Shown here one piece after another: positions 37,881 through 50,300 of a stretch of 64,000 bases of DNA. The notes under the pieces are model-generated. The model was not told where the DNA came from. It saw nothing but the letters and a program-made list of their open reading frames with translations, and did not search any database. The DNA is from Echinococcus granulosus. Its lineage: Eukaryota; Platyhelminthes; Cestoda; Cyclophyllidea; Taeniidae. Each line of letters opens with the position of its first letter. Within the stretch, counting starts at the first letter, position 1. The DNA lies in the NCBI RefSeq assembly GCF_000524195.1, contig NW_020170395.1, forward strand, positions 523,842-587,841. The letters are read 5' to 3'. Made by a program: the position numbers and the translations under genes.

Positions 37881-39223
37881 TTTTACATTTATTCACAAAG
37901 CCACACACCTAGATTGTATAACAAATCTCACTAACCCATTGTTAACTAAAACATGCATTCGTACAAACTCATGCCGAAGAAACTTTTCTAGACAGGGTCA
38001 ATTAAAGTTCTGCCTAAATTTGGTCGAGAAAATGAAGTAAATCGAAATGAGACATTTTGAGGCTCAGTGCAATCGGTCCTTAAAGGTCTCACACAAAACG
38101 GTGTTTTAGCCATGTCGTTTGAAGAAATTGAATGTCGACTTCATCTAAATGGCTAAGAGATCTAAAGGCATGCATTCACAAAGAAACTCATATCAGATTG
38201 AATCCTACCTACCAAGATAGTAGAGTTAGAAGTAACCAAATACACTACTTCCATCAGTTTTAAATACAACACGTGGTCATACATGGAGTACGATACTTAA
38301 AAGATGGAGTACGAGGAAACGTACTTATTGGTATTACTTTCACATGCATGCATAAATCAGCGCCTTCCCCTGAATGTGTCTTTTTCTCTGGTGGCCTCTT
38401 CCAACCCAGATTGTTATTCCTCTACTGGTAAGTTACTTTGATTTAAGTCGTCAAATTATGAGAGTGAAACCCAGTATTTTCGTTACTTTTTCTACCGTCA
38501 AACAAATGGGCCGTAATGATGCGAGCAAACGCTACAGAAATATGCCTAACATCCAAATTTTCGCTAGACTCCAGGGTGAGCTGTAGCAGGCTGAGGTTGA
38601 CCCCAGGCTGTGCGCTTCATATCCCCATCCTTCCCACCCCTCTGCATATTACTGGTAATAATACCTTTTATACCTGTCTGCCTAAGTACCGTTTATTGGG
38701 GTGGGTCAAAGGAACAGATCGTGTTTTGCTTGTTTGCTCTTTAATCCTATCCAGGAAGTGTCGTTTATATTAAAATTAGAAGTTTCAGAATCGAAATTTA
38801 GGACAAATTTTGCCTTGAATAATTGTGTATGGCATACCACTAACATGTCGCATAGACTAGTTCATGGAAATGAGAGATATGATAAATAGTGTATAATAAA
38901 TGCTCTATTTTAGCTCATTTTCATGCCCATTTTAGGCAAGATTTAAAATTAATGGCGTTGATGGTAAACTAGTGCTAACCTCGAATAGTTCAAGAAAAAA
39001 ATGGATAGGTTTTGGCCTTCCATTTCGGCGAACATTTAAATTCATCTGAAATTCAAGTTATTTATCTAGATAGCCTACACCGATCATGAGAGGGGTCAAA
39101 TAAATTTTTTCTAAATTTGAAAGGATTCCAAAACGGGAACTCGAAACAATGAAAACATTTGGCACACCTATATGTAAGTATTGTATCGCCTCGAGACTAC
39201 CTTGAAGACGGAAGATGAGTGGC

Positions 39224-39302
39224 ACAGAGGCCAGACCGCCCGAGGGTGGTATAATGGCAGTCCCCAAGTGGCCCCTTACCAAAACTGAGACTTAAACAAA
39301 CA
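39224..39302 (+). repeat. Dispersed repeat family B, copy 2
   Basis: CAGAGGCCAGACCGC, GGTATAATGGCAG, GTGGCCCC, CCAAAACTGAGACTTAA and ACAAAC align with 37793-37880. The intervening order of families is A, B (37 kb) then B, A (39 kb). This may mean one larger composite element or independent insertions. Confidence 0.5.
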
Positions 39303-39559
39303 CTTAAGGTTTTACAGGATAGAACGTTAATAGTGACTGTGCACTTCACTACGCGAGCTCTCCAGCCATTTTAGCTGGTACTTTCATCGGGGTGGTAGAG
39401 CTAAAGAGTCATGCCCACAGCCTCCTTGCCCTTCTGTGCGTCAATTATGTCTTCAATTCCGGTGTCGCATATTAGTAACAGCCAGTATAGGCATAAAAAT
39501 AGGTTGGTGATGGAGCGATTTGGTTTTTAACTGTGTTTAATTACATGGGCACATGAGTC

Positions 39560-39726
39560 TCGGCATATTGAGCTGTGGCTCTGTGGCGAGGCCTTCGGGC
39601 CATGCTAGTAGTCTCTCAATCCTTCTGTACTTTGGCTCGTTGCGATTTCAGCAGAGATACAGGGCAATACATTGGTCGCATCGCCTAGCAAACCCAATCC
39701 AATAGGGCAACCATCCTGACTTCTAT
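39560..39726 (+). repeat. Dispersed repeat family A, copy 4
   Basis: GGCCTTCGGGC, the CTTCTGTAC block, AATACATTGG and the end GCAACCATCCTGACTTCT match the copies at 27.4 kb and 37.28 kb. There is no open frame of note. Confidence 0.45.
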
Positions 39727-41278
39727 GGGCGATTGGAAGAAGGACATCTGCCGTGGATGAGCAGTTTTGCGAAGATTCGTAAAAGAAGAGCTAAAAAAAG
39801 TGATATTCCTCTTGCAAGCCATCCATGTTCTGCAAGCGATACTGAGGCGATACTAGATTCGAACCATTTTGAAAAGACCACTACAGAGCTACCCGCGATG
39901 TTAATTTCATAAGCAAGTGGTACTTCCAAGATATCTCTGCTAACTGAATGACACTCAGAGAGGTAGATAGCTGAACAGCGCTGAACTGAGCATAAACTGA
40001 CATGGAGGAACAGAAGCAAATATTAGATGTTTTAAGTCTTATCCTTTAATAAACAGTTTAGCTTTTAGATTATTGTGCTAACGACTGGCGATTGGCATAT
40101 GAGACACCCTCGTCGCGGAGCGTCAATCGGTCTTGAACAGTGCAAATCCAGTGATTCCTTCTCTTCCAATGCAGCTAACGAATAGAACGAAACGTTGAAT
40201 ACAGTTGGAATCAAATGCCTTTTCACATTGAGGGAAATTAAATTACCGGCTCTCCAAAACCGCGAATCGTCGTGTCTATCGACTACGTTGTGATGACCGA
40301 CGCAGCACGTGGACCGTCGGGGACATTGCTCAAAAGTGGGGGTCGTGCATTAATCTGATATTTCGCTTACCATATTTTTTGAAATAGGTGGAAAAAACAG
40401 CCACTGAAGCCTTTACTTTTACTTTGTGGTATGGTAGTCGGGGTATGCTAATAGCCTGCCGGATTCTTTTCACGTTGGTAGTGTATACTACAACTTGAGC
40501 TAACCCTAAGGGCACTGAGGCTATTCACACTAAAGCATTTTGTATCCGAAATGCGGTATGATAGAATCTTACTGGGACCGGAGTAAAGTTGCCTTGTGCG
40601 TATAAAAAGCTAATGCAGACATTATTCGATGATGAAATTTATTTGTGGCTCCAAAACGGTTCGCAAGATCGTCAAGACTACTTGTGTATTCCTTACGGAA
40701 CACTGCTTTGGCATACAAAACAAATTTTTACCGAAAACAAAAAGATAAAATACTTACTTCATATGCAAAAAGGCTACTTAAGGCAAAATGTTTCCTCTTT
40801 TTACTGGATCTAATTTGCAAAATGCTGATTTTGTTTTAGTAGGCTCATTTGCTCCAAGGCTCATATGTTCCCATTTTACACACGGGGTATGTCATATTGC
40901 GAAAATGCGCGTTAAAGTGCTGTTCTCTCTGTACGTGCGGTACAAAATTTTTAGATTTTGTATAATTAGTTCACTCCTGCTATTTTTCTTTGGTGATAAT
41001 GCGTTCTTTTTAGTGATGTGTACGAGTAATATGCAAGCAAGAAAATCGTCTCGTGTGCATTAAATAGCCTGTTTTCACTCAATTTTTGCATGGTTTAGGT
41101 GAAATTTAAGTGTAGAAATTGTAATTGTGCCGGTTGTTTTATTATCCGTTATTTTTTTCATTCCAGTGTATTATAGATTACCGCATTTTCCACTCCGTTT
41201 TTCGGGTCTATTGTTCTTCCTGGCTTTATCCATTTAATTCCACTTTTGTCCCCTATTTTTTTTCTTTTCATTAAAGCC

Positions 41279-41315
41279 TTTTTTGTCTTTGTAGGGGCTT
41301 TGGTGGCTCAATGAA
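41279..41315 (+). promoter_or_regulatory. Splice acceptor just upstream of the SRCAP start codon
   Basis: A pyrimidine-rich CTTTTTTGTCTTTGTAG ends at 41294, leaving a 21-base leader before ATG 41316. It can serve a 5'-UTR intron or, if the organism is a flatworm, spliced-leader trans-splicing, which is known in cestodes and other flatworms. The sequence alone cannot choose. No stop codon lies between the acceptor and the ATG, so an upstream coding exon is also possible. Confidence 0.55.
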
Positions 41316-41382
41316 ATGTCAGCAAATGTTCAACCTGCCCCACCATCTGACGTGGATCAGACTTCGGGACCATCTGTCCTAA
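41311..41382 (+). other. Overlapping upstream ATG with 23-codon frame
   Basis: An ATG five bases before the SRCAP start (ATGAAATG) opens a frame that overlaps the SRCAP coding sequence and stops after 23 codons. In a scanning model it could lower SRCAP translation. It lies downstream of the acceptor and so should be in the mature leader. Confidence 0.4.
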
Positions 41383-44300
41383 CGTTAGAAGATTCAAAAG
41401 TCAAGGTCGTCGCCTTTTTAAAGAAGAGACTTAATCGTGTTAAATTGCACTACCATGAGTTCCTTGCGGAACTCACCTACCTTCAGGGCGGGGGCTTACT
41501 CACTGATTTCGAGTCCTGGCGGCGTGATCGTCCACAGGATCTCATGCACGCTCTTTTTTCCGGTCATCTTGACGCCGACGATCTTAACGGAATTAGCGCT
41601 TTTATGTCCGGTCATTTGCCAATGCATGAAATGTTCCCAATTCATGTTGACAGCTCACAAGTTGATGACATGGACGATGACTCAGATGAGGATTTTGGGG
41701 TATGATGACTCTTCACAGTCGTTTTGACCTCTAAAAACTTGTTTGCTAAATTATTTTGCAATTTTATTCCTCTGTAGAGGATCGTGGATGAGTCAGCAAT
41801 ACCCGTTCTCGTGCGGAAAGAGGTGGAGACACTCAAACGGGTACTCGAGTTCAAGCGGTTAGGTCTGTGGTCGCGAGACGCCACCTCACTTTCTGGTGAC
41901 GACAAGCAGCGTTCCTCTGATGCCAAACCCTCACTTTCTTCACTTGCTCCACCACCAGAGTTGATTCGTCCCAAGGACCATTTGGATTACATGTTCGCTG
42001 AGATGCGATGGCTCGCCGAGGATTTCAAAAAGGAACGTCATTGGAAGAAGGTTACCGCCAAAAAGGTAAATCCTCTTTTAATCGTTACGCCATGCTCCCC
42101 CTTTCCACCTTGGCAGCTATTTTTTTCTTTTCAGCTCGCCTACGCTGCACTCAAGGTGTATAAAGAAAAAGCGGAACGCTCGCTCAAGGCTGAGCGGGAC
42201 GAAGCCGCTCGGATTCGAAAACAATGTGCTCTGATCGCCCGAATGGTGCGGGATTGGTGGCGGCAGATGGACAAAGTGAGTCGTTTGTATTCTAAAGCAA
42301 AGTGCCTCTCTACACGCGTGTCTGATGTCTCATTCTTCTCTCTTAATGTAGATTGTACAAACCAAACAGAAGGCCCGTTTGACTGCCCGGCATCAGCAGG
42401 CCATGTCAACTCACCTGGGTCACGTAATAGAGACTACTGAAAGGTATACAATGTGGCTGACAGAGGGTATCATTGGAGCCAAACAGCCCACTGTCACCGA
42501 TCAGGAGGCCTCTGATAAGGAAACTGCCAGAAATGAAAAGGCTAAGGAGGCTGAGCCTTCCAAAGAATCTGATGCTGAGTTTGTAGTAAGTGTCTCAGTG
42601 GCCATTCTTGGCGCAGTTATTGGGACCAAGTAAATTCTGAAATGCTTACTTACATTTATTAAAATTGTAGCGATTTAATGACGCTGTTGATACATAGCTA
42701 TGACGGTAAGCCCAGTTCTTGGGACTTGAAATTACTTACAATTAAGATGAAGATAATGTTGGTAACTATTATTGTCGAATGAACATGGCGCTAGTTCTAA
42801 TACTCCTTCGTAGTTTGCTAGAGCATGGCTGATTTTATTAACGGATGTTTTTATGCACATTTTATAAGCTCTGTTCTCCCAGCAGCGGATTTTGTTTCTA
42901 AGATTGGTATGTAACTGAATTGGTAGGCTGACGAGGATGAATCCACTGATGATGAAGAGACTATCGCCAAGGAAGAAGAAATGGCTCGTCGAGACGCAGA
43001 TTCGAAGGAGGATGAGTCTAGAGAAGTGGCGGCCCTCTGTGCTGAAGCTGAGGCCTCCATCGATGACCTTCTTCCTCCCGGCTACCTTGAACATCTTCAG
43101 CAACTTCATGAAGCTGGGTGTATGGCGCTAAAGCGCGGAGCTGATGAGCTTTCTTCGGTGAGTAGTTCACACCTGAGTCATTGTGTCATTAAGCAAGTTT
43201 AAGTGCAGTGGTAATTATTTCCTATTTTAAAAGGAGGAGGATGAAATACCGCCAAGAAAGAAGCGTCGTCCGGACGGCCGTTTTAACAGAGTGGTCGAGA
43301 GCTCTACCGATGATGAGATGGTTGCTGAACAGGAAGCACGCGGGAGGGCCAAACGCGATTACGAAAACAATTGTGATGAAGATAATGATGGTGACAACGG
43401 GCCATCACGAAGCGAGTTGAAAGAAGTATCCCAACTTGAGGCTGAAGCCGATATGTCGATAGAGGAGCTGTTGGCTCGTTACGGACTCAAGTCGGACCAG
43501 CTGACCCACTGGAAGGAGCAAAGTAATGCTCTGGGGTCATCATCCTCATCAACTGTAGACACCAGCTCAGCCACTGATAGTGCCTCCGATTCTGGAACCT
43601 CTGATAGTGAATCCTCGTCTGAGACATCATCTGTCTTTGAAACGGAAGGGGATGATGAGGAAGCGGTAGAGGAACCTGGATTGAAGGAATTGCTCTCGGA
43701 TGATGAGAAGGAGAATCTGGAGAAAAACGATTCTTCCATGCCTGATGTGAGGCCAAAAATCTTAACTCCTTTAAATATCAGTTCACATTTCCACTTCTTA
43801 AGATGCGGAATCCAGTTTTACTGTTATCTGTCAATCCTCTTGCACAACTTTAGTGTTGGTGGTGAATTTAGCATCTTGTTGACAGCGTTGAGGCCTGAAG
43901 AGCTGATGTTTTCTGGTTTTTTGACCGCTAAGGTCATCGGTAAATGATGAAAGTAAGGACCTATTAAAGTCCAAATCATTTATTTGAAGGCAACTGTATG
44001 CAATTCAGTCCCTTTGATCAGCTTGGGCACGAACCCTTCCAGATAAAAATGTTCGACACGACCACAAGACTATCGTTGATTTTCTCTTAATCCTTCCTAC
44101 TTATTAGAATCCAGAGCTGAGGGCAATTGCCGATGTGGCGATGAGTGCACAGCCCCAAGGCAACACATTAGCTTCAGTGGCAGAGCCAGTTAAGGCACCC
44201 TTCCTGCTGGCGGGGACACTTCGAGAGTACCAGGTGGTGGGGCTGAGTTGGCTGGTGGCCATCTATCAGAAGCGTCTCAACGGTATTCTTGCAGATGAGA

Positions 44301-47300
44301 TGGGTCTAGGAAAGACCATCCAAACTATTGCCTTGCTCGCTTACCTTGCCTGCGAATTGGGCATCTGGGGACCGCATCTGATTGTTGTGCCCAACTCTGT
44401 TATCCTTAATTGGGAGGTGGAGTTCAAGAAGTGGTGTCCCGGCTTTAAGATTCTCACTTACTTTGGCTCTGCCAAGGAGCGCAAGGCCAAACGAAAGGTT
44501 TGTTCTTCATCCGATTCTTATTCTCTCTTCACCGTTATAAATGAAGTTACTAGTACCCTCTAACGTGTAGTGCCAGAAGACATGAAAAATTTAGATCCAG
44601 TATTTACTATGATTGGATAGAAGGTCATCACCGTGGATAGTAAGTAATCTATGCCACAAATACGCACACTTAGTAGCACGGAGGTCGTAACATTGCTGCC
44701 TAAATGTTCACGCAACGCCTGTATGCACACGCTTCAGGTGTGATTAAGTCGCTCGGATGTTTTGGGATATAGCTTAAAATCCTGAAGGGATTGTATTTAA
44801 GTATCTTTTATCCCTGATTGGTAGGGCTGGACAAAGACAAACGCGTTCCATGTTTGCATCACATCATATCGGTTGGCGATTCAGGACAGTTCTGCATTTA
44901 AACGAAAAAAGTGGAAGTACCTGATTCTGGATGAGGCTCAGAACATCAAGAATTTCAAGTCTCAACGTTGGCAGACGCTACTTACTTTCAACAGTCAGCG
45001 ACGGCTCCTCTTGACTGGAACACCCCTTCAGAACTCCCTTATGGAGCTCTGGTCTCTCATGCACTTCCTTATGCCGAACATCTTCCAGTCGCATCGGGAG
45101 TTTCAAGAATGGTTTGCGTCCCCTCTCACAGGTTTGTCGATGGCGCTTCCCGTTTTCTTGTAATATAATAATGTATCTTAAACAGGCGATAACATTTTTT
45201 AGGCATGATCGAGGGAAACAGTGAGTACAATGAGCAACTTGTGATGCGGTTGCACAAGGTCCTTCGACCCTTCCTTTTGCGTCGCCTGAAGGAGGATGTT
45301 GAACGTCAGATGCCGAAGAAGTACGAGCATGTCATCCTCTGTCGTCTTTCGAAGCGCCAACGCTACCTCTACGATGATTTCATGTCTCTATCGACGTAAG
45401 TCTCGGTCATATCATATTTACTTCCGAAATATGGTTTATTTGTTTCTTTCGAAACGTAATTAGATTGGATCAAAAGCGTTGTGCTCATTGAATAGGCATG
45501 CACGTCAAATTCCTTGTTGGTAGATTCCCTTTTTCTGAGTCATGCACTAGAACTTTCTATTCCTTTGCTCTGCATATCAGTGGCTTATTCAATAAAGTGG
45601 TCAAGAGCATCGGTGCCCCTCCAGATAAGTAATAAGCTCAGCATGACACTTCAAATTGGAGTAGGTCTGGCGTTTTCTATTAGAATTTGATAAAGTTATA
45701 TCAGTAAATTATTCCCATTTCATTGTAACAAGTGACGTGATTGTTTCTTGTGTTTTGATTATTCACTGACTATATGAGCTTTTACGGATTAGCCATTGAT
45801 AGAATTTTCAGTTTGCTTAATGATAGTTTCTTTTAAAATCCCCATTTTGATCTCAAATTTCTGTTCCAATTCTCCACAAATAAGTTGGCTGTTTTATCAG
45901 TTTTTGCAGATTGGTGTTGCGTAATTTTCGCGTTTGTAACTGGTTGTTCATATGGGGCCATCTGATAAAGTTCCGGTACCCACTGCAAAAAAACCATTAG
46001 AGTAAACACACCGGTTGAAACCTTTCTCCCATACTCCCTAATGTTAAGGAACTTCTATGGTACTGCTTAATCATAGCAGCTTTGGCCTGTATACCTGGCT
46101 TGCACACTGTAGAACGAAGGACACCCTGGCGTCAGGTCAGTTCCTCTCCGTCATGAACATTCTGATGCAGTTACGCAAGGTCTGCAACCACCCAAATCTC
46201 TTTGAACCACGACCCATCACCTCGCCCTTCCACATAGCCGATGGCGAGGTGCGGCTGGAGGTGCCGCGTCTGGTGGCACAGGCCTCGCAGCCTCTCCTCG
46301 TGACCTTTCATCCTGGCACACCTTCCGCGTGGACTCAGGCCCGCAGCCTCGATTGGCTCGACCGTGCCGGTGCCGCTGCTCGTCTCCTCGGTCAGACGGC
46401 CAATCTGGCCGAAATGGCCCGCGATTTGCCTGCTTTTGTGGCGCGCCGGGTGCACCAGCTCCAGGCTAAACCTGGTCTCATCTCCGTGGTGGAGGACTCG
46501 GATCCTGTTGATTTTGGTGAGTTCTGCGTCACTTCTGTTGGTTTTCGTGTGACAGACTAAGTTATGAGCCCATAACTTTTAACAACTGTTGCGTGAACAA
46601 ATCCGTAGTATCTACACTTTGCCTTGGTTTTCGTTCCAATAGGGTCTCCTTATCTCCTATTTTGGCAGTTGAATTCTCGTGAAAAAAGTGTGTAAATCGG
46701 AATATTCGCTCCTGATTGTTTCTGTTGATTTGTTATTTTGCCAATTCATCGTACCTTCCCTATTCTCACTTTGGTAATGTAAAACTGTTTATAAGAAATA
46801 GAAACTATGACTACGTGCACTTTTAACAAGTGAGGTTTCATTGAAATCGGCATCCACAATCCCTGTCAGAATTCCGCCTTCTAAGTAATCCAACCTTTGA
46901 CTCGTTGCAGTGGTAATTCTTCCTTTTTCGTATTTCAAATGCCTATGGTTCCATTTACTAGTTTCGAGACAGCGCGAATTTTTCAACGATCTGAAGAAAC
47001 GGAAAGGCCTGAAAGTGGACGATTCCTGCTCAGGTCGACGGCATCAGCCTCTCGTCTTTTTGTCTCGCTCCGTTGTGCTCGAAGTGAACGAAGAGATCGC
47101 TAAGTCAGTGGATGGATACTATCATTGTAGGCACTTGCACTTAGCTCCGTGTGTATTTGGTAGGTTAGTTACTCCAATCAAGTAAATTTTTTGTTCACTT
47201 TTAGCTGGAACAAAGCTACCTTACCCTATTCTTCCTCGTCCTGTGCTCAAAGGGGTTTCATATATTCGAGGTAGTCGACCATTTACCTGCTGTCATTGCA

Positions 47301-50300
47301 AATCTCTAAGCGTTTGCATTTATCGGTATAGAGTAGCTTTTTATTTATGATTTATGTTTAAATTGGGGCTTTTTCGATATTCCTAGCCCAACGCCGTCCC
47401 AATCCCTGGGACGCAGGCATTCCCAAATCCGTGCTCCGATTGCGTCACATCGAGCGTCAACACCGTATCTCCCTCCTGGCACGTGTGAACGAGCGTCGCT
47501 GTGCCAATCCCTACGGAACCCCCAACTTCGAGACCACCTCCATTCCCACTCCTGACCTCATCTACTTTCTTACCTCTGCCGTCATATGCCGCCCTGTCAA
47601 GAGACCCACCCACTTCGCCACCGGTGCCTGGGTTGCCTGCCAACGCGCCCTCCGAACCTGGCCCGATAAACGAGCCTGCGATGACTTCGACGGTCCTCCG
47701 ACCTACCTCCGTCATCCCACTTTCGTGGTTGGTGGTATGGGTGCTCCTAGTTTGCAAGCAGCTGAATTAGAACGTTTGCAGGCTTTTTACGGGCCTGAAG
47801 CTGCTTTTCCTGTTCGCACGGTGTCTTCCAAAGCCCTCAGACAAATGCTCTTCAGTCCAGTCGATTGTCTGGAGTACTTCTCTGGTTATTTTGACAAGTG
47901 GGCTACCGCTCCTTAGGAACATTGGCCTATCAATAGCTCGGACGTTATTCAACTAATTTTTATTTTTTTAAGGTTTCTTATCACTACTCCATCAGCGATC
48001 TCATCAGGCGTTCGTCTCCACACCTCGTGTGCTAGTGTTCACCGCATTGAAATGCAGCAGGAGGCAGTGCTTGAGGGCATCCTGCAACCTTTCCTCGAGG
48101 CAGCGAGAGTGTTCAAGCACTGCATTGTCCACAAAAAGAACTCCACACTGGCCAAAGTGCACTGTGCCTGCGATAGCCTCACCTTCCGCTCCTGGTTGAT
48201 GCCTGCTCAGCTGTATCGGGTGTGTAACAGCCATTTGTTCCAGTTTCCCGACCCGAGACTTATCCAATACGACTGTGGTGAGTGCTCCTGCATTTTATGA
48301 TTCTGTTCTTACCTCGAGTTATGTCAAGCTAGCATAAAAGAGGAATGCCTGGGAATGATTTATTGTATGAATGGCTTACGATTGTAGACTGATTAACCTC
48401 GCCCACTTTCCTTTAGGAAAACTGCAGCGTCTGGATCTGTTGCTGCGAGAGCTCTATGCAGACGAGCATCGCGTGCTGATATTCACGCAGATGGCGCGTA
48501 TGTTAGATATTTTGGAGCAGTTCTTGGCTTACCATGGTTACCGATATCTACGGCTAGATGGTACGACGAAAGTGGAACAGCGTCAGGTCCTCATGGAGCG
48601 CTTCAACATGGATTCGCGTATATTTGTTTTCATTCTCTCCACCCGATCCGGTGGTCTTGGTGTCAATCTGACCGGTGCGGATACCGTCATTTTTTACGAT
48701 TCGGATTGGAATCCTACGATGGATGCGCAAGCTCAGGATAGGTGTGTTTATACGCCAATATCTGCTTAAGTTAGATCTTGTGTCGTGTTGTAACGAATTG
48801 GTGCATTCAAACTTTTTGGCTTCTGCCCGAAAGTTTATGCCGCGAATCGTGCTTTTAAATCTTTTTTCCACCAAACTCGCGCATGTCTGCAATTTGGAAT
48901 CAGGCAGCTTTAGAGGTGCATTCATTCCGAAAACTGAAAATGTTTTTTGAGTTATCTTCCATTTCCATTATATCTATTCTGTTTTCTGAGGATAAGATTT
49001 TTGGCTTTAAGACCCTTTTTACGCCTACTTTTTATGTTTACTAATTTCTTTTGTTTCGTTCATTCTTTAACAATGTCAGTTTTGTGACCCATCCGTACTA
49101 CTTTGCGTTTGGTGCTTAGCTAACCGTCTACTCATTAACCACTGACGCTGCTGTTAAGCACGGTGTGGTTGATAGCTGGCCGTCGAGGCATTTGCGGTTC
49201 ATATGTTTTTCTGTTTCCCAGTTTTTGTGGGTTTTCGTTTGAAACGCTGTTATTCCCCCCCCCCCCGATTTACCAATTAAATGACATACTGTTTCCTTCT
49301 TAAATGTCGGCAATGAATACGTTTTTCGGTTAATTTCATTATAATTGTGATGTTTTTTTGGGCGCCATTTCACTAAGTGGTGCTAATTATTCATGGATTT
49401 AGTAATATAGATCCCCACTTTCGCTATTATTAATCATCACCTCAGTCAGCCACTACTAGTTTTAATGTAATTCATCTTTGACGTCATTGTCCGATTAACT
49501 TCCCTTTTCATTACCAATCCATTTTGCCTTGTGCCTCCTTTAGTCCCGTAATCATTAATGCCTGATTTATCTGTCTAATCAGCTACCTCTTCCTCTTCAT
49601 CTTAATATTCCCCTCCGTGTTCACTTACTCATTCCTCGTAATTGTGCCCGCTGCAGATGTCATAGAATCGGTCAAACGCGCGATGTGCACATCTACCGTC
49701 TCATCAGTGAGCGCACAGTGGAGGAGAATATTCTTCGCAAGGCCAACCAAAAGCGCCTTCTAAGTGATGTTGCCATCGAGGGCGGCAAATTTACTACGGC
49801 ATTCTTCAAACAAAGCATCATCTCCGATCTCTTCGCTGAACCCTCCGGCCTTCTGGTATACATTGCGTTTCTTTGAATAACTCCTTTATTCTAGATTTAC
49901 GAATAGTGTATGTTACGACCACTTTAATTGTCCATCTGGAGAATCGGAGCTACAGTTTTTTTCCATGTGCACATTCACTTTTCAGGATCTACTTCAAGAC
50001 AAGGAAGAGAGAGAAGCAGCAAGGACAAAGAAAGCAGACGATGTTGAGGAGGGAACGAAGGAGAATAGTGCAGCTCAATCTCCCCCCTCACCTCCTCTCC
50101 TGACCACTCGCAGTGGGCGTCAAATTCGGTGGAAGGGAGCCACTTCGATCCTCCTCAACGCCAAACAGCAGTCATCCACCGCTGCAGCAGCCTCCAACCA
50201 AGCCGCCATCACGGACTCTCAGTGGGTCGCCGCACTGGATGCCTGTGAAGATGATGAGAACGATCGCGTGGCGGCCAAACGCGCTCTTGATGAAGCTAAG

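Larger units (their letters stand above)
20856..41294. other. 20-kb interval without a recognisable gene
   Basis: This interval lies between the divergently oriented VWC gene (minus) and SRCAP (plus), so both 5' regions face it. The first few hundred bases (20856-21400) are GC-richer and probably hold the VWC 5' leader and promoter. The rest is AT-rich. Candidates inside it are listed separately: an orphan 230-codon frame at 33273-33965, weak coding-like minus segments near 29323-29543, 35343-35535 and 36101-36275, and dispersed repeats near 27.3, 37.1, 37.8, 39.2 and 39.6 kb. Confidence 0.5.

Noticed and set aside
39840..39905. tRNA-like pattern on the minus strand (GGTTCGAATC with an upstream TAGCTC...GTGG)
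   Set aside because: The distance between the would-be D arm and T arm is too short, and no acceptor stem or anticodon arm can be paired.
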